Part shown: in pieces, positions 44,729 through 54,387 of the stretch
How positions within the stretch are numbered: position 1 is the stretch's first letter
Layout: every line of letters starts with the position of its first letter
DNA from: Blautia glucerasea
GTDB taxonomy: Bacteria; Bacillota; Clostridia; Lachnospirales; Lachnospiraceae
DNA: 64,000 bases
Reading direction: 5' to 3'
Assembly: GCF_020537505.1 (NCBI RefSeq)
Contig: NZ_JAJBMO010000001.1
Location: 1-64,000, forward strand
Position numbers and translations under genes: made by a program
Notes under the pieces: generated by a model
Database searches by the model: none
What the model was told of the DNA's origin: nothing
What the model saw: only the letters and a program-made list of their open reading frames with translations

Positions 44729-46717
44729 ATGGATCATTTTGAATTACATTCCGAATATAAACCAACTGGTGACCAGCCCCAGGCCATTGCAAAGCTGGTG
44801 AAGGGATTTCAGGAGGGAAACCAATTTGAGACTTTGCTTGGCGTTACTGGTTCCGGTAAGACCTTTACTATGGCTAACGTTATCCAGGCACTAAATAAGC
44901 CTACGCTGATCCTGGCACATAATAAGACACTGGCGGCGCAGCTTTATGGGGAATTTAAGGAATTCTTCCCGGAGAACGCAGTGGAATACTTTGTTTCTTA
45001 TTATGATTATTATCAGCCTGAGGCATATGTTCCATCCTCTGATACTTATATTGCCAAGGATTCCGCTATCAATGATGAAATTGATAAACTTCGTCTTTCC
45101 GCCACCGCTGCTATGTCAGAGCGGAAGGATGTTATCATTATTTCTTCCGTATCCTGTATCTATGGTCTTGGTTCTCCCCAGGAATTCCAGGACATGATGA
45201 TTTCCCTGCGTCCTGGCATGACCAAGGATCGGGATGAAGTGATCCGGGAACTGATCAGCATCCAGTACACCAGAAATGAAATGGACTTTCACCGAAGTAC
45301 CTTCCGTGTCCGTGGTGATACTCTGGAGATTTTCCCGGCAAACAGCTCGGATACAGCCGTCAGGGTGGAATTTTTTGGAGACGAAATCGACCGGATTTCT
45401 GAGATTGATGTGCTCACTGGAGAGATCAAGTGCCAGCTTGCCCATATCGGCATCTTTCCTGCTTCCCACTATGTTGTGCCTGCGGAACAGATTCAGAAGG
45501 CTGCCATTGCCATTGAAGAAGAATTAAAAGAGCGGGTAGATTATTTCAAAAGCGAGGATAAACTTCTGGAGGCCCAGCGGATCTCTGAGCGCACCAACTT
45601 TGACATTGAGATGATGAAGGAAACCGGCTTCTGCTCCGGTATTGAGAACTATTCCCGTCATCTTTCCGGGCTCGAACCAGGTCAGCCGCCTTATACGCTT
45701 CTGGATTACTTCGGGGATGACTTTCTTCTTATTATTGATGAATCCCATAAGACCGTTCCCCAGGTTGGCGCCATGTACGCCGGTGACCAGAACCGTAAGC
45801 AGACCTTGGTAGACTATGGCTTCCGTCTGCCCTCTGCCAAGGATAACCGTCCCTTAAGCTTCGAAGAATTTGAGAATAAGCTGGACCAGGTTTTATTCGT
45901 ATCTGCTACCCCTGGGGATTACGAATATGACCACGAGCTTCTTCGTGCAGAACAGATCATCCGTCCTACCGGACTTCTGGATCCCAAGGTGGAGGTCCGC
46001 CCTGTGGAGGGACAGATTGACGATCTAATTTCCGAGGTAAATAAGGAGACTGCAAAGAAAAATAAAATATTGATCACCACCCTCACCAAACGAATGGCTG
46101 AAGATCTTACCCAGTATATGAAAGATGTGGGAATCCGTGTCCGTTATCTTCATTCCGATATTGACACTCTGGAGCGTGCGGAGATCATCCGTGACATGCG
46201 TCTGGACGTATTTGATGTGCTTATTGGTATTAACCTTCTGCGGGAGGGACTTGATATCCCCGAGATCACTCTGGTGGCTATTCTGGATGCAGACAAAGAA
46301 GGCTTCCTTCGTTCTGAGACTTCCCTGATCCAGACCATCGGACGTGCCGCCCGCAACAGTGAAGGCCACGTTATCATGTACGCAGATGTAATGACCGATT
46401 CCATGAGAAATGCCATTGATGAGACCAACCGTCGTAGGGAAATCCAGGAAGCCTATAACGAGGAGCATGGAATTACTCCTACTACCATTAAGAAAGCCGT
46501 CCGCGATCTGATCGCAGTTTCCAAAGCGGTGGCAGAAACCGAAGTGAAGCTAAAGAAGGATCCGGAATCCATGAGCAAAAAGGAGCTGAAGAACCTGATT
46601 TCCCAGCTGGAGAAACAGATGCGCCAGGCAGCCGCAGAGCTAAACTTCGAACAGGCGGCAGAACTGCGTGATAAAATGATCGAGCTGAAGAAGAACCTGG
46701 CAGACGCAGAAAAATAA
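44729..46717 (+). CDS. uvrB: Excinuclease ABC subunit UvrB
   Basis: A full-length 662-residue helicase-like damage verifier of nucleotide excision repair. Walker [15 protein letters not shown], the beta-hairpin region ([21 protein letters not shown]), [13 protein letters not shown], helicase motifs [15 protein letters not shown] and [14 protein letters not shown] and the C-terminal UvrC-binding UVR motif ([23 protein letters not shown]) are all present. AGGAG precedes ATG 44729. uvrA is not adjacent in the window. Confidence 0.98.
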   Translation: MDHFELHSEYKPTGDQPQAIAKLVKGFQEGNQFETLLGVTGSGKTFTMANVIQALNKPTLILAHNKTLAAQLYGEFKEFFPENAVEYFVSYYDYYQPEAYVPSSDTYIAKDSAINDEIDKLRLSATAAMSERKDVIIISSVSCIYGLGSPQEFQDMMISLRPGMTKDRDEVIRELISIQYTRNEMDFHRSTFRVRGDTLEIFPANSSDTAVRVEFFGDEIDRISEIDVLTGEIKCQLAHIGIFPASHYVVPAEQIQKAAIAIEEELKERVDYFKSEDKLLEAQRISERTNFDIEMMKETGFCSGIENYSRHLSGLEPGQPPYTLLDYFGDDFLLIIDESHKTVPQVGAMYAGDQNRKQTLVDYGFRLPSAKDNRPLSFEEFENKLDQVLFVSATPGDYEYDHELLRAEQIIRPTGLLDPKVEVRPVEGQIDDLISEVNKETAKKNKILITTLTKRMAEDLTQYMKDVGIRVRYLHSDIDTLERAEIIRDMRLDVFDVLIGINLLREGLDIPEITLVAILDADKEGFLRSETSLIQTIGRAARNSEGHVIMYADVMTDSMRNAIDETNRRREIQEAYNEEHGITPTTIKKAVRDLIAVSKAVAETEVKLKKDPESMSKKELKNLISQLEKQMRQAAAELNFEQAAELRDKMIELKKNLADAEK

Positions 46718-46816
46718 CCCTTTAATTGTGCTGCGTACGCCTCTTCTTCCCCTTTAAATTTTACTATTTTGTGTGCTGAATGTTCGTCGAGGAGGGACGC
46801 ATCTGGACAATGGGTA

Positions 46817-48397
46817 TTACTCACTTTTGTTTACTTTCACTGCAAAATTCCTAAAATCCCCTTCCGCATTCTCCGCGAACATTCCAATATAAGTTCCGGT
46901 AAAGCTCATATACATGGTTCCTTCCGTAGCCAGTCCAGCAGTAGATCCGCCTCCCAGCTTCTCATAATGTTCTCCGTCTTTGCTGTACCAGAAATCATAG
47001 TTCAGCGGATCACTGGTAATCCGAAGATGAATATTTTTCCCAGAGGCAACTACTGCTTCTGCTGTTCGTGCAAACATGTCGTGAATATGCTTTGCAAGGC
47101 AGACTTTGTACTGTCCCTGTTCTCTAGTAAGGTAGATTTCATAATGATAAAATTGATTGTAAAAGGCACCAAGACCGACTCTTTTTGACGCCTCAGAGTC
47201 ATTATTTTTACCAGGGCAGGGCTCCGAAAATTCCTGTTTTTCGCCAAGTTCTGCCAGACTCACCACAGCATCTGCCTCAATCTCAAACGCCTTCTGCCGG
47301 ATTCCGATCCAGGTAGGTGTATCTGTATCATTTAAGGTCACATCCGAGCCTTTTAGGATCAACTGTCTTGCAGCTGTATCCCGCACATAATTTTCCATAT
47401 GCGGATTTCGAACCCAGTTATAATGCAGACTAAATTTTTCCTCTGAAAAATCATCTGCAAAATCTCTACACACCGGCTGTACCGCACCAGGAAGTGGTCC
47501 ATCCATCTCCAACGCAATTCTGCCGTCATTTCCAACAACCGGCCAGCCTTCCTCATTCCAGACCACAGGACTAAGGAAAGTCTCTCTACCCAGATGGTGA
47601 AGTTTCAACCCGCGCTGCGGAGTACAGGACGGCCGGATTCCCAGGCAGACCAGCCACCAGTTTCCATTCTGATCCACTTCCAGATCCGCATGCCCGGTGC
47701 AGGCAATAGAACCATCCGGATTATCCTTGTGGCTGAGAATAGGGTTATGCGGACATGGCTCATAAGGTCCAAAAGGAGAATCCGCTCTTTGCATGGTAAC
47801 CATGTGCCCATATTCTGTACCACCCTCTGCAAGCAGCAGATAGTATTTTCCATTCAGCTTATAAATATGCGGTCCCTCCGGACAGATTCCACCGCAGCCA
47901 TGGCTGATACACACGCTCTCAGACAGCTTCTCTCCCGTGTATGGATCAATTTTGCACATAAAAATACCATCTCTGCCCTCTTTGTCTCTGGACGTAGAAG
48001 CAAAGTAAACATCCTCACCGTCAAACAACAGGGTAGGATCAATTCCTCCCTGGTCAATCCATACCGGCTTAGACCACTCCCCATAAATATCACTGGTATG
48101 TACGATCAAATGCCCCTTATGTGACACATTGGTGGTCGTCATAAAAAACTCACCCTCGTGGTAACAGAGCATTGGCGCATAAATTCCCCCAGATGACCGC
48201 GCCCCATCCAGATAAAGCCGCTCCTTATCTTTCAGACAATAATTGATCAGTTCCCAGTTCACCAGGTTCTTACTGTGATAAACCGGCACTCCCGGGTAAA
48301 ATTCGAAAGTTGAGTTTACAAGATAAAAGTCATCTCCCACTCTGCAAATAGAAGGGTCTGGATTATATCCGGAAATAATGGGATTTTGATATTTCAT
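46817..48397 (-). CDS. GH43 beta-xylosidase / arabinofuranosidase-like glycoside hydrolase
   Basis: A 526-residue cytoplasmic enzyme (no signal). Five-blade propeller domain to about 300: NPIISGYNPDPSICRVGDDFYLVNSTFEFYPG carries the general base Asp, IDQGGIDPTLLF the pKa Asp, and GICPEGPHIYK the general acid Glu. A C-terminal beta-sandwich (about 320-526) is typical of xylan 1,4-beta-xylosidases. It would cleave xylo-oligosaccharides brought into the cell. ATG 48397 has AGGAGGAAAG; an eight-codon longer frame is rejected. No transporter adjoins it. Confidence 0.9.
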   Translation of the reverse strand: MKYQNPIISGYNPDPSICRVGDDFYLVNSTFEFYPGVPVYHSKNLVNWELINYCLKDKERLYLDGARSSGGIYAPMLCYHEGEFFMTTTNVSHKGHLIVHTSDIYGEWSKPVWIDQGGIDPTLLFDGEDVYFASTSRDKEGRDGIFMCKIDPYTGEKLSESVCISHGCGGICPEGPHIYKLNGKYYLLLAEGGTEYGHMVTMQRADSPFGPYEPCPHNPILSHKDNPDGSIACTGHADLEVDQNGNWWLVCLGIRPSCTPQRGLKLHHLGRETFLSPVVWNEEGWPVVGNDGRIALEMDGPLPGAVQPVCRDFADDFSEEKFSLHYNWVRNPHMENYVRDTAARQLILKGSDVTLNDTDTPTWIGIRQKAFEIEADAVVSLAELGEKQEFSEPCPGKNNDSEASKRVGLGAFYNQFYHYEIYLTREQGQYKVCLAKHIHDMFARTAEAVVASGKNIHLRITSDPLNYDFWYSKDGEHYEKLGGGSTAGLATEGTMYMSFTGTYIGMFAENAEGDFRNFAVKVNKSE

Positions 48398-48500
48398 TAC
48401 TTTCCTCCTGATTTTTTTCATGTCGTATTGTAAATCATTCTGCCATTTATTATAATAACATTATAGCTATAAATTTCAACAATATAATAAGGAGGAAACT

Positions 48501-51062
48501 ATGAAAAAGACAAAGAAATTAACCACTTTGTTGTTTCTATTTTGTTCTCTGTTCCTTTGTCTGACTGTGTTTTTCCAGCCTGCAAAGGCAGCTGATTCAC
48601 TTGCCCCGGCTGCACAGGACAATCTGAATGTCAGCTTGAGACGCACTTCAGATCTGGTTCCCGTTTCTGATGGATACATGCGGGTCTTCTATAAGAAAAC
48701 GGCTGTGGGAATCGAGTATTACGACAATCACCTTCAGATCAAAAGCCGAAAAGAGATTGCCCTGGAACTGCCATTATGGGGTGGTTTTTATGCTGGCTCT
48801 GACGGCTATTATCTGGTAGAAGGACAGAGCAACACTACAGAAGACGATACAGCAGAAGTGATCCGTGTCATCCGCTATGACAAAAACTGGAAACGAAATG
48901 GCGCAGCTTCTATTACAAGTAATCCCGATCTTTTTGGTGGGGAAGTCCGTTACCCATTTGATTATGGCTGTGTGGAAATGAGTGAAAATAACGGAAAGCT
49001 CTATATCGTTACCGGTCATCAGGGATATGTGGATGAATCCGTCGGACAGGGACATCAGGGATTTCTCATGATCCAGGTCGATCAGTCTTCTATGACTGGA
49101 AAGATTGTTTCCTGTGACCTATGGCACTCTTTTGCCCAGTATATTAAATCCAAAGATAACTACATGTATGTGCTGGAGCAAAGTGAAGGCTCACGCTGCA
49201 CCAAGCTTTCCCGATACGACAGAGATACCCTTGAGGAGACTACCATTGAACTATTTCCATATGGCGGTTCCCGTACTTCAGTGTGGGCTCTTAACTGTTA
49301 TGCAAGTGTAGACGGTATGGCCGTTTCTTCGGATCATGTATTGTGTATTGGAACCTCCATCGACCAGTCTAAATATGACCAGGTAACCGAGGATACCCCA
49401 CATAATATTTACCTCACTGTCACGCCTACATCTGATTTTTCCCAGAAGGCTACGGTGACACGCCAGCTCACCGACTTTACCAACAATGGAAAAAGCTTTA
49501 TGGGTGTAAAGATCACCAAGATCAGCGACAACCGTTTCATGATTTCCTGGGAAGAATATGTGGATCCGGAAAACGAAAAATATGCAGATGATGACAACCT
49601 TTCTTCCAGTACACTGCATTACCTTTTTGTAGACGGAAAAGGCAACACCATCAGCAAAGAATTTACAACAGTAGCTCCAATCTCCGATTGCCAGCCAGTT
49701 GTAAAGGATTCTAAAGTTGTTTATTATGCTTCCAATGCAAATACGGTAAACTTTTATTCCATTGATTCCAATAGCGGCACAGCATCCAAAAAGAGCTATC
49801 AGATTGCTGGTGACAACGCTTCCTGGAGTTTTAAGAATGGTGTTCTTACCATTTCCGGTCAGGGTGCCATTTCCATCTCTAAGGACGAAAACTACCGCCA
49901 GCCTGTTTCTTCCACTCAGTATGGCTATTTCTTTACAAATGGAACTTCATGGAAATCCATTCAGAACAAAGTAAAAAAAATTGTGATCAAAACCGGTATT
50001 ACCAGTATCTCAGATAATGCATTTGATTTCCTTCCAGCCTTGGAAGAAGTTGAGATTGAAAAGGGTGTACAACGAATCGGAAAAGAAGCCTTTGCTTACT
50101 GTGACAATCTTCGAACTGTCACATTGCCAGCCAGCGTGATCAGTATTGGAGATGACTTTGTATGGACAGGAAGCTACTGGTGGGGAGATAATGAGCATGT
50201 CAATTACGCCGCCATCCACGCCCCATACAATTCTTATGCGATTACCTATGCTAAGAAAAACGGTCTCCGTTATGCCTGCGATATTACAGAAGCCAAAGTG
50301 ACCGGATTACAGAAATCTTACAATTATACAGGTTCCCCGATCACACCCGCTCTGACGATCACGCTTGGAAACCAGAAACTTGACGGAACCACCCACTATT
50401 CCGTGTCTTATGACAACAACATAAAGGCCGGAACTGCCACCATGAAGATTACTGGTAAAAACGGTTATTATGGAACTATTACCTTAACCTTCCAGATTGT
50501 GTCTGCCAATAACAGCAATAGTAATAACAATAGCACTAATAAGCCGCAGACAACCGTAAAAACGTTCAACGACGCTTATAATGTTTACACAGTTAATAAA
50601 TCCGGTTCCACCGTCACTTTAAAGAAACCGCGTTCCCGCAATATTACCGCTGCCAAAATCCCATCCACGGTAAAAGCCAATGGAAAAACTTACAAGGTAA
50701 CTGCAATTGCTTCTAATGCATTTAAAAACTGCCGTAAGCTGAAACAGGCAACCATTTCAGGAAACATTACAAGCATCGGTTCCAGCGCTTTCCAGGGCTG
50801 CAGCACTCTGCGCACGGTAAAGATCGGTTCCAAGGTTACCTCCATTGGAGCAAAGTCTTTCTACGATTGTAAGGCACTGACTTCCGTCACCATCCAGACC
50901 AAGAAATTATCTTCCAATAAAGTTGGAAAAAGCGCCTTTACCAAAGCCGGCCGCAGCAACTATAAGAAATTGAAAGTAAGAGTTCCAAAAAGCAAGCTCT
51001 CCGCTTACAAGAGGCTGCTAAAGAGCAAAGGACTCTCTGCCAAGGCTAAAGTAAGCAGGTAA
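48501..51062 (+). CDS. Secreted BspA-like leucine-rich-repeat surface protein
   Basis: An 853-residue exported protein. Signal peptide residues 1-30 (hydrophobic, cut near AKA). Residues about 35-430 are beta-rich, propeller-like, without known motif; about 440-610 and 690-840 are LRR_5/BspA repeats (ITSISDNAFDFLPALEEVEIEKG, ITSIGSSAFQGCSTLRTVKIG). Between them is an Ig/MBG-like domain (GLQKSYNYTGSPITPALTI) and an Asn/Ser linker (NNSNSNNNSTN). No LPXTG; the basic C-terminus may bind cell wall. AAGGAGG precedes the ATG. Likely adhesion or matrix interaction; not demonstrable from sequence. Confidence 0.85.
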   Translation: MKKTKKLTTLLFLFCSLFLCLTVFFQPAKAADSLAPAAQDNLNVSLRRTSDLVPVSDGYMRVFYKKTAVGIEYYDNHLQIKSRKEIALELPLWGGFYAGSDGYYLVEGQSNTTEDDTAEVIRVIRYDKNWKRNGAASITSNPDLFGGEVRYPFDYGCVEMSENNGKLYIVTGHQGYVDESVGQGHQGFLMIQVDQSSMTGKIVSCDLWHSFAQYIKSKDNYMYVLEQSEGSRCTKLSRYDRDTLEETTIELFPYGGSRTSVWALNCYASVDGMAVSSDHVLCIGTSIDQSKYDQVTEDTPHNIYLTVTPTSDFSQKATVTRQLTDFTNNGKSFMGVKITKISDNRFMISWEEYVDPENEKYADDDNLSSSTLHYLFVDGKGNTISKEFTTVAPISDCQPVVKDSKVVYYASNANTVNFYSIDSNSGTASKKSYQIAGDNASWSFKNGVLTISGQGAISISKDENYRQPVSSTQYGYFFTNGTSWKSIQNKVKKIVIKTGITSISDNAFDFLPALEEVEIEKGVQRIGKEAFAYCDNLRTVTLPASVISIGDDFVWTGSYWWGDNEHVNYAAIHAPYNSYAITYAKKNGLRYACDITEAKVTGLQKSYNYTGSPITPALTITLGNQKLDGTTHYSVSYDNNIKAGTATMKITGKNGYYGTITLTFQIVSANNSNSNNNSTNKPQTTVKTFNDAYNVYTVNKSGSTVTLKKPRSRNITAAKIPSTVKANGKTYKVTAIASNAFKNCRKLKQATISGNITSIGSSAFQGCSTLRTVKIGSKVTSIGAKSFYDCKALTSVTIQTKKLSSNKVGKSAFTKAGRSNYKKLKVRVPKSKLSAYKRLLKSKGLSAKAKVSR

Positions 51063-51092
51063 TTGTTCAATAATATTTAACACTCCCTATAC

Positions 51093-51142
51093 AAATGCAA
51101 GAGGAAACCAGTTCTGTGCATGGTTTTCCCTTGCATTTTGTT
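51093..51142 (+). terminator. Terminator of the LRR protein gene
   Basis: AAATGCAAGaGGAAACC (51093-51109) pairs with GGTTTtCCcTTGCATTT (51122-51138), followed by TGTTT. Confidence 0.75.
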
Positions 51143-51191
51143 TCCCCTGAATATAACAATTGCGAAGAATGGAGTATAACTACATTTCCCC

Positions 51192-51410
51192 TTGCATTCC
51201 TTCCCCAAATGTGCTATATTCATGCCCGTTGAAAAGCCCTCAAAACCAAGATCTTATAGGCTTTCCCGCCGATTCCCGGCGTAGGCCATATACCTTCCGG
51301 TATATGCCTCCGCGGCATTCGTCAAATGTCCATGCATGCATGGCCGCTTGACCAAAAGCCACGCGAAAATGAATCGAGTGTTCGTGAGCTTCCACTCGTA
51401 AAACAAAACT
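51192..51410 (+). ncRNA. Orphan promoter-leader module (left copy of the queT leader)
   Basis: TTGCAT (51192-51197), 17-base spacer and TATATT (51215-51220) form a promoter. The RNA would contain GAAAAGCC/GGCTTTC (51231-51265), CGCCG-attcc-CGGCG (51267-51281) and CGAGTG-12-CACTCG (51375-51398), all shared with the queT leader at 54372-54488. An 81-base insert with its own hairpin (ATATACC-ttcc-GGTATAT) separates the second and third hairpins. No gene follows; AT-rich and stronger terminators come at 51399-51419 and 51448-51484. Confidence 0.55.
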
Positions 51411-51447
51411 TTGTTTTTGATTGTTTTATCATATTTTATCAATGTCC

Positions 51448-51484
51448 AAAAGGCCCGGAAATTCAACGTTTCTAGGCTTTTTTA
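51448..51484 (+). terminator. Terminator downstream of the orphan leader
   Basis: AAAAGgCC (51448-51455) with GGCTTTT (51475-51481), inner GAAA/TTTC pair, then TT and an AT-rich tract. Confidence 0.6.
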
Positions 51485-51777
51485 TTTTTATCATGTACCA
51501 TCACGCGCTATGCAATCTCGGACATTTTTCGGACAAAAAAGAGAGGTTATTTCACCCCTCTTTTAAAACACCTTTGCAATTTTCTCCATCTCCGGTACAT
51601 CTTACGATTACTTCGTTTTCACCCTTCGCTGTTGTCTGTTCCCTTGAACTGATTATATCATAACCCATTTCGGGTTACTTGTTAACCGTTTTGTAATATA
51701 TTTTGTATTATTTTTCATCTTTTTAGATTGACTTATAACCTTATTTTTATTATACTTTAGTAAAAAGGAGGTGCAAT
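51485..51777 (+). other. Non-coding stretch before the small HTH gene
   Basis: Contains GGACATTTTTCGGACAAA (51516-51533), also present at 54331-54350, and a hairpin AAAAGAGaGG/CCcCTCTTTT (51537-51565). No gene is seen. The small HTH gene's ribosome binding site AAGGAGG is at about 51764-51770. Confidence 0.45.
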
Positions 51778-52011
51778 ATGTCCATACATTACAAAGATAA
51801 TGAACAGATCGTTATTGAGATAAAAAAGCTCATGCTTGAAAAACAAATATCACAGAGAGAAATTGCCGAACAGTTAAACATAAAGCCCCAGGGACTTACC
51901 AAACTACTAAACAAGAAAAACTTTGGATTTGAAGACGCCCAAAAAGTCCTCTCTGCAATGGGCTATGATTTAGTCATTGACTTCCAACAAACAACAACAT
52001 CTCAATCATAA
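51778..52011 (+). CDS. Small XRE/HTH DNA-binding protein
   Basis: A 77-residue protein that is essentially one helix-turn-helix: IKKLMLEKQISQREIAEQLNIKPQGLTKLLNKKNFGFEDAQKVLSAMGYDL. The LLNKKN and AMGYDL features are common in small mobile-element or toxin-antitoxin-type regulators of Clostridia. AAGGAGG lies seven bases upstream. It is followed 47 bases later by the Uma2-like gene, on the same strand. Confidence 0.82.
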   Translation: MSIHYKDNEQIVIEIKKLMLEKQISQREIAEQLNIKPQGLTKLLNKKNFGFEDAQKVLSAMGYDLVIDFQQTTTSQS

Positions 52012-52058
52012 TGCTTGCTTGAAACTTATTAATGTTTTCCAAGAAAGGATGTGTTACT

Positions 52059-52601
52059 ATGTCATTACCACAGCGTGAAGACTATACAATAGAGGATATC
52101 TATGCTTTACCAGAAGGAACCCGTGCGGAGCTGATTGACGGTCAAATCTACTATATGGCACCGCCAAGCAGATACCATCAGAAAATTGCTGGTAAGCTCT
52201 TTACAGTCATTTCTCAGTACATTGACAATAAGGGCGGTACCTGTGAGCCTTATATTGCCCCATTTGCCGTATTTCTGAATGAAGACGATAGGAATTATGT
52301 AGAACCAGATATCAGTGTTATTTGCGACACTAGCAAGCTCAATGACAAAGGCTGTACCGGTGCTCCGGACTGGATCATTGAAATTGTTTCTCCAGGCAGC
52401 AGACGCATGGACTATTTTACCAAGCTATTCAAATACCGAACTGCAGGTGTTCGTGAATACTGGATTGTAGATCCAGCAAAAAATCTAATCCTGGTCTACA
52501 ATTTTGATACCAGCGATTCTGAACAGTACACCTTTGCCGATACCATCAAGGCCGGCATTTACGAAGATTTATACATCGACTTTAATATTTTTTCTTTATA
52601 A
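52059..52601 (+). CDS. Uma2-family restriction-endonuclease-like protein
   Basis: A 180-residue PD-(D/E)XK-fold protein of the Uma2 (DUF820) family: DYTIEDIYALPEGTRAELIDGQIYYMAPPS start, YVEPDISVICDT (catalytic Asp), DWIIEIVSPGSRRMD (Glu ... Lys part) and YWIVDPAKN. ATG 52059 follows AAGGA by nine bases; a nine-codon longer start at 52032 is possible. Uma2 proteins are widespread and amplified in some phyla; their role is not settled. Confidence 0.85.
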   Translation: MSLPQREDYTIEDIYALPEGTRAELIDGQIYYMAPPSRYHQKIAGKLFTVISQYIDNKGGTCEPYIAPFAVFLNEDDRNYVEPDISVICDTSKLNDKGCTGAPDWIIEIVSPGSRRMDYFTKLFKYRTAGVREYWIVDPAKNLILVYNFDTSDSEQYTFADTIKAGIYEDLYIDFNIFSL

Positions 52602-52632
52602 CGCGGAAGAAATTAAACTCTTTATTATCTAC

Positions 52633-52671
52633 TGGCTGCCTTATTCTTTGTTGGAATAGGCAGTCATTTTT
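52633..52671 (+). terminator. Terminator after the Uma2-like gene
   Basis: TGGCTGCC (52633-52640) and GGCAGTCA (52659-52666) with inner ATTC/GGAAT pairs, followed by TTTTTA. Confidence 0.7.
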
Positions 52672-52677
52672 AACATA

Positions 52678-53013
52678 TTACTTATTTTTCAATGCTTCTT
52701 TTCCTTTCCAGACATGTCCGGTTACTTCCCAGATTTTCCTTGGAAAAATAACAAAATTTAATCTTACGTTAGTTCTTCCTTTAATTATTTTTCCTCTGTT
52801 TATAGCGATACCAATAGGCAGCCATCCATATTGGATTCCGGCACGGATCTGAGCTGGCTTTAGTCCAATTAATTTAGCAGCATCCTCAACATTGATTGGC
52901 TCGCTGGAAAATTCCGGGACTGCGGTATCTGCTAGGATACGCGCTACTTCGTAAGCAAAATCATGTACCTGGGCTGTGGCGGTTACATATTTTTCAACGT
53001 CTAGTGGCTCCAT
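52678..53013 (-). CDS. Excisionase-like / helix-turn-helix small protein
   Basis: A 111-residue protein. Residues about 40-75 (INVEDAAKLIGLKPAQIRAGIQYGWLPIGIAI) look like the winged-helix recognition of excisionases and phage HTH_17 proteins; the rest (FVIFPRKIWEVTGHVWKGKE) resembles small phage/ICE proteins of Clostridia. ATG 53013 has AAGGAGG. It precedes no integrase; it is 49 bases downstream of the truncated TOPRIM gene and was probably part of the same mobile element. Confidence 0.6.
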   Translation of the reverse strand: MEPLDVEKYVTATAQVHDFAYEVARILADTAVPEFSSEPINVEDAAKLIGLKPAQIRAGIQYGWLPIGIAINRGKIIKGRTNVRLNFVIFPRKIWEVTGHVWKGKEALKNK

Positions 53014-53062
53014 ATTATTCCTCCTTTTCGGTTTTCTCCCGCGCATATTACATATTTATTCA

Positions 53063-53758
53063 TTATTCTTCAATTTTATACCGCTTCCAAATAAGCCAGA
53101 TATCTGCTTTTGGTGTATCGGGCATTGGAACAATTATTTTTACACTCTTAGAAATTCCTTTTAAATCTTTTTCAATAGTATCTGCCAGTTTCTTTCCTGA
53201 ATCATCATTATCAGACAGAATAATAACTTCAGCACCATTACAAAGTTCTGATACATTCTTATTCCAATCATTAGCTCCGCCACATGAAAAGGCAGCATAG
53301 CCTTTCTTTATCAGTGTATTAACGTCCTTTTCACCCTCAGATATAAAAATCGGTTCATTTCTTTCGATGGCTTCTTTTATTCGTGGAATACTTCCAAATA
53401 TTGCATTGAATTCCTTCTTGCTCCTTCCTTTTAAGCCATATTCAAACCGTTCATCCTTAAGCATTCCGAAAAGCATTTTCTTGCCTTCAAGGCGTATTTT
53501 TGTGTAAGCATATTCACCGTTAGTTGGTACATAATTGTATACGGCTTCAATTTTTCTTTTTTCTCGGCTCTCTATATACATTCGCCGGCGTTCCTCTGAT
53601 AGCCTGTTTTCACTAAATAGATCTGCCATCTTTAATCCTGCTGCAATAACGACTACTTCAGTACTACATCCTGCATGACATTTAATCAGTGTCCGATCAT
53701 TACCATCAGTAAGCGTCAAACTTGCTTCTTTATCAGGATGTGCCGGACAAAGTGCCTG
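53063..53758 (-). pseudogene. CHC2/TOPRIM primase-like mobile-element protein, 5'-truncated
   Basis: About 230 in-frame residues. The first part, ALCPAHPDKEASLTLTDG followed by LIKCHAGCSTE, is a CHC2-like zinc finger; the C-terminal part is TOPRIM-like, with IFISEGEKDVNTLIKKG (Glu) and VIILSDNDDSGKKLAD (DxD). A TAA stops the frame just before the finger and there is no start or ribosome binding site, so the 5' end is lost. Intact relatives are phage or plasmid DNA-priming proteins with more N-terminal sequence. The missing end abuts a truncated XRE gene on the other strand. Confidence 0.72.
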
Positions 53759-53947
53759 CGCCTTTCCAAGTTAGAAAAAGGAACGTTAACTCCAAATCTC
53801 CCTGAACTTATAAAAATGTCTGAAATTTTCGGTGTCTCTACAGATTATTTACTCTGTATCTCAGATTCACGAGACAACAAAAAAGAATTCACCACTGGAG
53901 ACTTATTTCGAAATCTATTCGAATTAGAAGAAAAAATCTTGGAATGA
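53755..53947 (+). pseudogene. XRE-family regulator, 5'-truncated
   Basis: From SKLEKGTLTPNLPELIKMSEIFGVSTDYLL to the stop, this is the end of a Cro/CI-type HTH domain and its tail (RDNKKEFTTGDLFRNLFELEEKILE). The first HTH helices and start codon are missing; upstream the frame is antisense of the TOPRIM-like gene. It is the second 5'-truncated XRE gene facing a truncated minus-strand gene in this window. Confidence 0.72.
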
Positions 53948-54231
53948 GTTTATCTCTGAAAACTCAAGAAGAATTAGAACCTCATCCCTATACAAGAGAA
54001 CCATATATGGTAACTATAGAAGATGTATCTATACATTTTAACAACTCAACAATAACAAAAGCATTAAAAGAATGGGCTACTGTCAAAAATCTTTATGAAG
54101 AAAACAAAGACAATGAAGATTTTAAAGGACTTTATAATACATGGAAAAACGGCATTTTGCAAAAAAAGGATATTCTATGGCAAGATTTAGATTTTTATTT
54201 TAATGACCAAGAAGAGCTTCCTTTTGACTAA
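53944..54231 (+). CDS. Hypothetical protein coupled to the truncated XRE gene
   Basis: A 95-residue acidic soluble protein starting ATGA-overlapped with the XRE stop (4-base overlap), so it was translated with it. Sequence SLSLKTQEELEPHPYTREPYM then a helical part rich in Glu, Asn and Trp (KALKEWATVKNLYEENKDNED). No family recognised. AT-rich codon use differs from the flanking housekeeping genes, consistent with mobile-element origin. With its regulator partner truncated, expression is uncertain. Confidence 0.55.
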   Translation: MSLSLKTQEELEPHPYTREPYMVTIEDVSIHFNNSTITKALKEWATVKNLYEENKDNEDFKGLYNTWKNGILQKKDILWQDLDFYFNDQEELPFD

Positions 54232-54352
54232 AATTCATTTTTCCCTTTTTATAAATATGTATAAAAACACCCAATCCCCCAACGTTCTTGAGTGCTTCCT
54301 TACCAAAATAACCTTGCCATTTTCCAAAGTCGGACATTTTTCGGACAAACCC

Positions 54353-54381
54353 TTGAAAATCGGAATCCAATATGTTATACT
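54353..54381 (+). promoter_or_regulatory. queT promoter
   Basis: TTGAAA (54353-54358), 17-base spacer, TATACT (54376-54381). The same arrangement occurs at the left copy (51192-51220). The RNA should start near 54388, giving a leader of about 112 bases. Confidence 0.78.
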
Positions 54382-54387
54382 CGTTCC

